Below, one piece after another: positions 10,381-18,904 of a stretch of DNA of 64,000 nucleotides. Made by a program: the position numbers and the translations under genes. Under the pieces are notes generated by a model that saw nothing but the letters and a program-made list of their open reading frames with translations, did no database searches and was not told the origin of the DNA. The stretch spans positions 2,812,550-2,876,549 of the forward strand of contig JAUPFP010000002.1 in NCBI GenBank assembly GCA_036925085.1, read 5' to 3'. Each line of letters starts with the position of its first letter. Position 1 is the first letter of the stretch. The stretch is from Brachycybe producta. Its lineage: Eukaryota > Arthropoda > Diplopoda > Playtdesmida > Andrognathidae.

Positions 10381-11836
10381 TTGTTTTTTATGGTATTAAT
10401 ACCTTTTATTAATTTTTTTGTTACAACCAGCCGAATTCTGTTATACGTTTTTGTTGACGAGTACAGAGGAAACTTTTGCAGTGTTGCTATCTGCAAAAAT
10501 AATGCTATAGTTGCAAAACCATCAATGGAACGTTTGAATTTTTTACACTTTCATAAAAATATGAAAATTAGGAAGCAGTGGATCCAAAAATGTTACAGGA
10601 AAGATAAATTGTAACGAACCCGAATTTTTAGAACCGACAGCATGGCGTTACTATAGCAACGCATCGGCTGCTCGTTCTTTTTTCTTCTTTTCACAGTTAT
10701 AAAAAGGGTTGTGAGTAGGCATCGCGAATGTTCCTCCTCACTCCCTTAGATCAATTCACCCTAAAGCATGGTCGTCACCATGACAACGTGATGTCATCTC
10801 TTCTCTTTTCTCTATCGTATGAAAAAGGGGTGGCGGTAAAACGATCCTTCCCCTCCTCTTTTCTTAGCCTGCAGCTATTAAATCTGTCAACACTTCAAAT
10901 GAAAGAAACTTCACTGCATGACCCCTGCTGATTTTCTCACAATAGATTTCCATTGACCATCATCCATCCTAAGATTCCATCACCCAATAAATTACCAATA
11001 GTGTCACGAACGAAAAATATATATTTGTAAACATTCACTGATTAACACTAACATATGGTTTTATCATTTGGAGAACTTTTCATCGACTTCAAATAATTTT
11101 GTTCTCCAAACTGTCACTTGAAAATTCTTCCAATGCACCTCTATGGACAGGCTTAAATGACCTTTTTGGATCCTCCATAGAGTTGCATTGGCGTGATTAA
11201 TTGTTTCAAATTTAACATTGGGTCTATACAAAACGAAATGGGTTTTTGACCCCCATGTGGTCCCCCATAGACCCAGTGTTAAGATTTCTGTTTTACTTTT
11301 GCATCTCATTAAAATTTGAATTGTAAGCCAAAAGCTTATTGGTGGCTTACTGTCACATGATTTCAAAATGAAATCATATTTAAAGCCAAGCACCAGCAAG
11401 CTCTTGGTCGTTCCTGTTGTACCTGTCGTGGTGGGACACTACGCTAGTGCCCATCCGGAAATAGAATCATTTTTATTTGTGTAAACCATAGAGGTGTGTC
11501 GTGCAAGGCACCTCTTACCTTTAAAAGGAGACAGCCTATCTATTTGTACATCTACACTAGAAATAAAGTCGTGTTGTTTTTCGTGATAAATACCACGTGG
11601 GTGTCTTCTTTGATTCTTGGGTTGAGTCCCCGGAAAAAGATCCCTTCCCCCAAGAAATGATGCAAGAGGCATCAGCTGATTTGGTCAAGGCCTGCCTCCT
11701 TCGTTAACGAGTGTGTAAAACGAGAACCGTCGTCTGCTAAATAGACGATTTCCAAATCAAACAGTGTCACCAGGAGACCCGGAGGAGGAGGTTCGTTGCA
11801 AAATTTAATCCGGAAAATGTCAGAATTTGTAGTTAA
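10381..11836 (+). pseudogene. THAP-domain protein fragment, interrupted by LTR insertion
   Basis: THAP domains are C2CH zinc-finger DNA-binding modules found in P-element transposases and some host factors. The + frame gives CSVAICKNN (the C-x4-C pair), a basic middle, then RKQWIQKCYRKDK, typical of the THAP KKW region. It then meets the LTR. After the LTR and its AAAT duplication the same frame resumes with NPENVRICS. A TAA (11834-11836) occupies the codon before the expected zinc-binding His, so the copy is dead even without the LTR. On the - strand, 11990-12089 holds a diverged copy with RGNCCSVAICK. Confidence 0.65.
10610..11800 (+). mobile_element. Solo LTR with AAAT target duplication
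   Basis: This 1191-bp LTR runs from TGTAACGAACCC to GGTTCGTTGCA and is flanked by AAAT on both sides (10606-10609, 11801-11804). TATAAAAAGGG near 10699 and AAATAAAGTCGTG near 11560 supply promoter and polyadenylation signals in + orientation. The terminal TGTAACGAAC...GTTCGTTGCA inverted repeat resembles the 17.3-kb element's LTR ends. No internal retrotransposon genes remain. Confidence 0.75.
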
Positions 11837-12325
11837 CACTTAAGATTTCATTCATTCATTCATTTAAACAATATACAATATGACAATACAATTTTGTAAT
11901 AATCGAAAGTAACACTAAAATGGTTGTTAAAGTCAACCATTTTAGTGATACTTTGGCACAATTTAAAAAAAAAACGTACTTTAAGAAAATGATATTGTAT
12001 TTGCAAATAGCAACACTGCAACAGTTTCCTCTGTTATGTGTCAACAAAAACGTATAACACAATTCGGCCACAAGTAACAAAAACATCAATAAAAGGTATT
12101 AATACCATAAAATTCAAATATCTATCGAAAAAACAAAAAAATACCACACGCCAAAGAGAAAACCATTGTTTTTTGAGTGTGTGAAGTACGGCAAAACATA
12201 AATAAATAGAAAGTGTGGTCACCAGTGACGTTTCAATATGGCGTCGCCTTGGGGGGCGTGGCTTTCTTGTAATATGAGCAAACCTTACATACTGTAGAAA
12301 CCTTGGGCAGCGCCCTCAGACCCTC

Positions 12326-12657
12326 TGCAACAAACTTAATAACACCACAACACCACGTAATAATCGATATTTTATTAACCCTGGTATTCACAGATATTTT
12401 TTTTACAAATGTTCACAGCTACTTTTATTGGGGAGGGGGGAAATACAGCGTTCCTATTGGCCAAAATCAAATTGACCAAAGCTATCACCAACGGCAGCCT
12501 ATTAATATTGTGATAAGCTTGTAGCCTGGACGCCAAGTATTGATGTGGTTGTTGCAGACAGTAGTATATAAGTGAAGTGTAGTTGTTGAATCGATTCATA
12601 TGAATCGAATCGGATGTTTCGATTCCGATTAATAATTGGAAAATTAACATAAGGGTA
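12326..12657. other. Short intergenic stretch with TATATAAGTG block
   Basis: It contains TATATAAGTGAAGTGTAG at 12565-12582, which recurs at 24737-24754 upstream of the convertase gene, followed by a small palindromic cluster of ATCGATTC / GAATCGAAT. Confidence 0.35.
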
Positions 12658-13222
12658 GAAATATATGGAAGCCCGTTTGGGACATTTCGCACAATAATTT
12701 ACGTTCAATAATATTGCGTGCGCGCTCAATAATATTGTGCACACGCACAATAATATTGCGCGCGCACACACAATAACATTGCGCGCGCACACAATATTGT
12801 GCACACGCTCAATAATATTGCGCGCACACGCTCAATAATATTGTGCACACACACACAATAATATTGCGCGCACGTTCGATATTATTGTGCACCCACGCTC
12901 AATAATATTGTGCACACACACGCAATAATATTGTGCACACACGCTCAATAATATTGTGCACACACGCTCAATAACATTGTGCACACACACACACACAATA
13001 AAATGTCCCATTTGGAGCACCAGTGAGAAAGAAGTAAATGTGCACAATACCTTATTGGTCGAGAGAAATGGGGTGGGGTTTTAGTGCTTGAAAGACGCTG
13101 CCCAGAATGACGACACAAGATGTCCGCCTAGTTTGACTGCTTTTCATAAAAGAGGGCGCGCATATATATAAAAACAATGTTTAAATGAATTTTAGGTTAT
13201 AACGCTCTTTATAATGTCGTTC
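12658..13222. repeat. Left arm of a large inverted repeat, with minisatellite
   Basis: The segment is matched in reverse complement at 16701-17156. It begins near GGAAGCCCGTTTGGGAC and ends in GGTTATAACGCTCTTTATAATG. Within it, 12700-13000 is a tandem array of a roughly 20-bp unit of type CACACGCTCAATAATATTGTG-like sequence, with alternating GCGCGCAC stretches. ORFs here (repeated CVCAQYY peptides) are artefacts. Confidence 0.75.
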
Positions 13223-14454
13223 ATGCAAGGATACTAGATAATATTTTAAACCATTACCTTACATAAGGTAATAGTCTAAAATAATAGGATGAAACACTTC
13301 GCCCCTTATAAACTGGAGTCTATATGTAAATGGTCTCATTTTTTTTTGTTTCCCCCCCCCCCCTAATGACGTTATTTTTTGGAGCCTATTTGTGTGACGT
13401 CATTTTGAATATTAGCAGATGACAGTTATAGTTCCACTTTTCGCCGTTTAGTGGCGCCCCACAGCTAAGCCATTGAAGCCAATGAGAAAGAGAAATTCCT
13501 ATTTTAAAAAATACATGGTTCAGGCAAATGTTTTGTTTTCTGCAACGAAAATTGTTATTTTCAAAATTCAAATTGCAATATGTACATAACAATGTTGCTC
13601 ATCTAGTGATAAGTTGGTAAAAATTTATAATTAGTTTTTCTATTTTTAATTTCATTTTAAAATCTCGTATTTTTTTTAGCTCATGTTAAATCCCATAGGC
13701 CACAAAAGCTCCTCCGTTTATACATTTTATAGGATATAAATTCCCCACTAACAATAAGTTTCATAATACCTTAAAATTTGACCACTAATTGTATACGACT
13801 CAAATTACTCACCATTGTAGATCAAAAGTTACTCTTCCTTTTTTCAGTAGTGCATATTTACCCAAAAAAGAGTCGTTATTAAAATATACCCACTTCTATT
13901 CATCGATAAGAGAAAAGATGGCGGACAAAAGTGTATCAAAATTGATTTTTTTGCCACATATTGACGTCACAGCTACAGAAGCGCCTACATGCGAAGATTT
14001 TTGTAAGTCGCCCATCTTGTTGTTTTGAGCAGACGACAACGAGACGAATGAGTTACTATATGGTGTTACTAAACTTGTAAGAAATCGCCTCACAATCGCT
14101 GAATTAAAATACAGTAAAGCGCAAAATGCAATAAAAAGTATTGTTTTTTAAGTCCTCGCTTTATATAATTTTTGGAAAGGTCCTTCTATTTTTAAACAAG
14201 GTTTAAAATCGTTCGTTTTTTAACTCCTTGTTAACTACATTGACGTCCAATAGAAGCGTTCACTAACAATAAAACCGGCGATTGTTAAAATTTAAGTGGT
14301 ACCAGATCACCAATATCACCTTGTGGTGACCCTGAGTGCCACACTGTTTTTATTCATTTAATATTTGTCTATTAAATATTATTTATTAAATATTTATTAA
14401 ATATTAAATATTAATTTAATATTTAATATTATTTCATTTATTTATATCGGGATA
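13223..14454. other. Interior of the inverted-repeat pair, mostly unassigned
   Basis: A poly-C tract lies near 13350. An ATG-led frame at about 13918 (MADKSVSKLIFLPHID) lacks supporting homology and splice context. From about 14215, sequence belongs to the GATTCGAG MITE family (TTGACGTCCAATAGAAGCG, CACCAATATCACCTTGTGG), interrupted at 14455. Confidence 0.4.
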
Positions 14455-14620
14455 TTGACATTTGCCCTAAATCTACCTGCCCTAGAACCATTTGCCTAAA
14501 GGGACATTTGCCCTAAAATGTACACTACTGATTAGGGCAAATGTCCTTTTAGGGCAAGTGGTTTTAGAGTAAATGTGCCTTTAGGGTAAATGCCCCTTTA
14601 GGGCAAATGTCTCACACCCA
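14455..14620. mobile_element. Small TTAGGGCAAATG repeat element
   Basis: The ends are GACATTTGCCCTAAA and TTTAGGGCAAATGTC, with several more copies of the same 12-mer in both orientations between them. It sits inside a copy of the GATTCGAG MITE, which continues with ATTTGTATCTTTTTAATG at 14620. Related motif clusters occur at 45729-45815 and 48705-48780. Confidence 0.55.
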
Positions 14621-14751
14621 TTTGTATCTTTTTAATGAATAATATAGGATTCTTATACTGTATGAAGGATTCAAGAGATTTGAGATTTGTGAGATTCGAG
14701 AGATTTGAGAACCTTTTAGGATTCGAGAAAATTTAGGATTCATCCCACCTC

Positions 14752-14800
14752 TAATAATAATAATAACAATAATAATAATAACAATAATAATAAAAATAAC

Positions 14801-14844
<44 letters not shown>

Positions 14845-14863
14845 TAATAATAATAAAAATAAC

Positions 14864-14907
<44 letters not shown>

Positions 14908-14915
14908 TAATAATA
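14752..14915. repeat. (TAA)n microsatellite
   Basis: AAT/TAA triplets with occasional AAC interruptions. The long tyrosine- and isoleucine-rich ORFs crossing it are artefacts. Confidence 0.95.
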
Positions 14916-15090
14916 GGGACTTAGCGAAATTTCGTACGAAATAAATTTATTTACGAAATCCATTATTTTGACGTCATAAATAAAATTCCACCAATTAATC
15001 TCGTTAAATATAACGAAATCAGCCGGAAATGACGTCAAAATAATGGATTTCGTAAATAAATTTATTTCGTACGAAATTTCGCTAAGTCCC
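14916..15090. mobile_element. 175-bp near-perfect palindromic MITE
   Basis: It starts GGGACTTAGCGAAATTTCGT and ends with the reverse complement, and the arms pair over at least 60 bases (TTTCGTACGAAATAAATTTA, CATTATTTTGACGTCA). It splits a TAA-type microsatellite, so the target duplication cannot be identified with certainty. Confidence 0.8.
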
Positions 15091-15113
15091 CAATAATAAT
15101 AATAATAATAACG

Positions 15114-15148
<35 letters not shown>

Positions 15149-15353
15149 GATAATGATAATGATAATGATAATGATAATAGATAATGATAATAGATAATGA
15201 TAATAGATAATGATAATAGATAATGATAATAGATAATGATAATAGATAATGATAATGATAATAGATAATGATAATGATAATAGATAATAGATAATGATAA
15301 TAGATAATGATAATAGATAATGATAATGACAATGATAATGATAATGATAATAA
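15091..15353. repeat. TAATGA / TAGATAATGATAA minisatellite, left block
   Basis: TGATAA hexamers grade into a 13-bp unit TAGATAATGATAA. The same array continues at 16250, beyond the solo LTR. Confidence 0.95.
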
Positions 15354-16245
15354 TGTAACGAACAACACATTCAGGGGTCTAATAGAATTATCAAAAAGTA
15401 TCGTAGCGCTCTTTCGGGCGATCGGAAAGTGGTTGGCTAGGCCACTAATTCTATTATGGTTCGGGAGGAAGGGAACAAATTAGTCCCATACGTTTCCTCA
15501 CAAGTTCCTCTTTCAAGAACCTTTACAGTTTTAAGGATCTTTTGTTGTCTGCTACTCCCCGGGCTTTCGCCCGTAAAAAGCTGGTTGATCGTGCTGTCTT
15601 CAGAAGTCTCATCTAGTGCTGGAGAGCAAGGTTTACACCTGGGTTGACAGTGCTAGATGACAAAATGTTTGAAGTCCTTCGTTTTGTTTTTAAAAGATAA
15701 AAATAACTTCAACAACTCTTTAACTATAATTTCCAGTTTATTTACATCTCATCATCTCTAAGCAAATTTGGGCATAATGTCTGTGTCCAAATAATTGCTT
15801 TCAAGACTGCTTACTTTACACAAAAATACGTGGTTATTTATACCCAAAAAGAGGATACTGAGAACAGTTTCTCAGTATTCTCTGATTGGGCAAAATCAAA
15901 CTTAAAAACCAAACTGGCCAATCAATGTGATTGACCAGTGGTTACTAAAATATAGCAAAGTGATTCATCTTAATCAAAACAAAATTACAAAAGAAAGTTT
16001 TCACCCCATAGACCCAATGCTGAGGCTTATCAGGTCGATCTCTTTGTATTAAGGGGTGGGACTGGGAGGAAAAAGGGACCCAAGACCCAAGATAGGATAT
16101 TGGCATCGTCATCAGCTGATGGAACTGGGTCAATCCTCTGTACGTGAGTACAGAGGGTTGACAAAGTTCCAGGCCGATCCAAAAATAACCAAACGATCCA
16201 CAAAAAACTAAGTGAGCCAGGATCGCTCCTGGACGTATCGTTTCA
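15354..16245 (-). mobile_element. Solo LTR related to the 17.3-kb element
   Basis: Read on + it runs TGTAACGAACAACACA ... GGTTCGGGAGGAAGGGAACAA ... GTGAGCCAGG ... GTATCGTTTCA. It follows the 863-bp LTR in order but with substantial divergence (892 bp). It divides one minisatellite into two blocks. No clean short target duplication is visible in the repetitive flanks. Confidence 0.8.
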
Positions 16246-16475
16246 CCAATGATAATGATAATGATAATAGATAATGATAATAGATAATAGATAATAGATA
16301 ATGATAATAGATAATGATAATAGATAATGATAATAGATAATGATAATAGATAATGATAATAGATAATGATAATAGATAATGATAATAGATAATGATAATA
16401 GATAATGATAATAGATAATGATAATAGATAATGATAATAGATAATAGATAATGATAATGATAATGATTATAATTA
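16246..16475. repeat. TAGATAATGATAA 13-bp minisatellite, right block
   Basis: About a dozen units follow the solo LTR. There are no unique spacers, so it is not a CRISPR-like array. Reading-frame peptides rich in Ile/Tyr/His are artefacts. Confidence 0.95.
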
Positions 16476-16700
16476 TAATAACTATTAATAATAAAAAAAT
16501 ACACTTGCCTTTAATGGTTTTTGACACAACAACAGCCAGAGCGAACTACAATAACAAATCTCAAATTACTGTAAAACCAGAAAACACTTCTTTGTAAATA
16601 AAAAAAAACAAGAAACAAATAAATCTGACGTTGAATTTAGTGAATAAACTCAGTAGCTTTTAAAACAATGACATTTTCGACATCATTTTTAACCTTGCGT

Positions 16701-17156
16701 AAACGACATTATAATGAGCGTTGTAACCTAAAATCCATTTAAATACTGTTTTTATATATATGCGCGCCCTCTTTTATGAAAAGCAGTCAAACTAGGCGGA
16801 CATCTTGTGTCGTCATTCTGGGTAGCGTCTTTCAAGCACGAAAACCCCACCCCATTTCTCTCGACCAATAAGGTATTGTGCACATTTACTTCATTCTCAC
16901 TGGTGCTCCAAATGGGACATTTTATTGTGTGTGTGCGCGCAATATTATTGAGCGTGTGCACAATATTATTGAACGTGTGCGCGCAATATTATTGAGCATG
17001 TGTGCACAATATTATTGTGTGTGTGTGTGCAATATTATTGTGTGCGCACGCGCTATATTATTGTGCGTGTGCACAATATTATTGAGCGCGCACGTAATAT
17101 TATTGAACGTAAATTATTGTGCGAAATGTTCCAAACGGGCTTCCATAGAAATATAA
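16701..17156. repeat. Right arm of large inverted repeat, with minisatellite
   Basis: Reverse complement of 12658-13222: AACGACATTATAATGAGCG, then ATATATGCGCGCCCTCTTTT, CCCACCCCATTTCTCTCGACC, the CAATATTATTG minisatellite (16930-17110) and CCAAACGGGCTTCCAT. The spacer between the arms is about 3.5 kb. Confidence 0.75.
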
Positions 17157-17314
17157 TTAAAGTTCTTGACTTTTTTTTATTAATAGTTGGTTCTTTTAAA
17201 TAGTCGTTTTATGACTATTTAAAAGAACCAACTATTAAATAAAGGTGGAACTGGGAAATAAAACTAATTTTTTTTTCTTTCTCTAAAATGATGTCATGAT
17301 TTTGTTAAAAATAG
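17157..17314. other. Short spacer with inverted hairpin
   Basis: TTTTTATTAATAGTTGGTTC is followed by GAACCAACTATTAAATAAA, forming a long hairpin around GACTATTT, just before the retrotransposon. ATAG at 17311-17314 is the retrotransposon's target duplication. Confidence 0.5.
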
Positions 17315-18177
17315 TGTAACGAACCACCTTGTGGTGGATAAAATATACCAAAAAGCGGTTGGCTAAGCCGCTTATTTTATCCTGGTTCGGGAGGAAGGGA
17401 ACAAATTAATCCCTTTTCCTATTCCTCACAAGTTCTTCCTTGTTGAACTTTTACAGTAAAATGGATCTTTTAGCTGTCTGCTACCCCTCGGACTTTCGCC
17501 CGTTAAAAGCTAGTTGATCGTGTTGTCCCTTGAAGTTGCATCTAGAAGTGTTGATCCGGGTTTTCACCCGGATTGATAATTCGAGATGAAGATGATTTTA
17601 GAACTTTCGTTCTCTTCATTAAGTATAAAAAAATATGACTTGGCAATTTTAAAGCATAACATTCGTTTATTTACAGTTCTATTCCTTGAGGTCTATCCCA
17701 AATTGGGCATAGATTCTCTATTTACAGAATGCTTGATTTACATCAAAATACACGGCCTTTTATACCCAAAAAGAGGATACTGAGAACCATTTCTCAGTAT
17801 TCTCTGATTGGGTAGAATCAAAATGAAAAACCAAACTGGCCAATCAATTTGATTGACCAGTGGTCACCAAAATATAGGAAGATGATTCATCCTATTAAAA
17901 AGACAATTTTCCAAGAAAAATACAACCCCATTGACTTAATGCTACTGCTTATCAGCATGATCTTTTTGTATTAAGGGGTGGGACTGGGAGAGAAAGAGAC
18001 CCAAGACCCAAGAGGTGACCCAAGACAGGATATTGGCGTTGTCAGCTCAGAGAACTAGGTCAATCCTCTGTACATCAGTACAGAGGGTTGACAAAGTTCT
18101 AGGCCAATCTAAAAACAAAAACAAACGATCCACAAAAAACTAAGTGAGCCAGGAGCACTCCTGGACTGATCGTTTCA
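17315..18177 (-). repeat. 3' LTR of the gag/ORF2 retrotransposon
   Basis: On the - strand it begins TGAAACGATCAG and ends GGTGGTTCGTTACA. TATAAAAGG is read at 17764-17756 and AATAAA at 17671-17666. The small + strand ORF at 17586-17783 is duplicated in the other LTR and is not a gene. Confidence 0.92.
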
Positions 18178-18904
18178 CCCCCCCAACTAAGCCTGAAGTT
18201 CGTCCCTGAACTTCACACTGGTAAGCAGCCGCACTAAGTCAAAACAAAACCCCTTTTGAAAAACTTTCATTTTGCATCAAAATAAAAAAAATACAATTTG
18301 TACCGATAACAATATCACAGGTTTCATTATCAATTTATCACAGAATGATTTTTAACCCTGAGATCCCTTAAACCCCTCAAAATTTACATTTCCCAATTAA
18401 ATTTGTAATTTATTCGACTAGAATACCCAAGAATAGAATTTAAAAATAACGACATCTCCCCCAAGATAGATATTTTTAAATTACAATTAAACCCTGACTA
18501 ATTAAGATATAAAGTTTAAAGAAAACCCCCTTTTCTTTAATTCAACTGAAAGAAAGTTAAAACAAACCCTCTTCTTCCCAAACGATAAATATAAAAAACG
18601 TATCTAAGAACTTTAAATTACATTTCCCTCCCAAAAACCCTGACTAAAAAAAAATAAAAGAAAACCCTTCTTTAAATTTTTATAGCAAAAACAGTTAAAA
18701 TCTTTTTAACTTCTCCAAAAAGAAACGAACGTTCAAAGTTTTAATTTTCACCCATAAGGAATTCCCTCTTCCCTTTTTAAACCCAAAAATAAAAATAAAA
18801 ACAATTTGAAAAATTCTGCCTCCTTGCCGACTCGTTCCTCCGGTTTCCTTAGCGTGAATCGGAACTGGTCCGCGCTGATCCTTTTTCCGTTCCTAGTCCT
18901 CCGT
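18178..18904 (-). other. 3' non-coding region of the retrotransposon
   Basis: AT-rich sequence between the end of ORF2 and the 3' LTR, with no ORF on the element strand. Next to the LTR, 18178-18184 reads GGGGGGG on the element strand, a short candidate polypurine primer; a long classical purine tract is absent. Confidence 0.6.

Larger units (their letters stand above)
10190..12325. mobile_element. P-like (THAP) element with long inverted ends, split by a solo LTR
   Basis: Sequence from about 10195 (GCAGTGCCCAAGGTTTGTAG) and its reverse complement near 12318 form inverted arms of more than 300 bp. Both contain GCCACGCCCCC, GGCGACGCCATATTG and GGTATTAATACC-flanking text. Each arm encodes the start of a THAP zinc-finger domain: + strand at 10460-10609, - strand near 12000-12030. 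The solo LTR at 10610-11800 sits inside. The outer boundaries and any target duplication are unclear. Confidence 0.55.

Noticed and set aside
13918-14028. ATG-led frame MADKSVSKLIF as a host exon
   Set aside because: It is short, lies within repeat-rich sequence, and has no recognisable protein or partner exon.
14751-15370. Long - strand ORFs of 102-205 residues rich in Ile, Tyr, His and Ser
   Set aside because: They are translations of TAA/TGATAA microsatellites and a palindromic MITE, with no codon bias or domain.
16208-16527. Array of regularly spaced 13-bp repeats resembling a CRISPR
   Set aside because: The units are directly adjacent with no unique spacers, in a eukaryotic context; it is a minisatellite.
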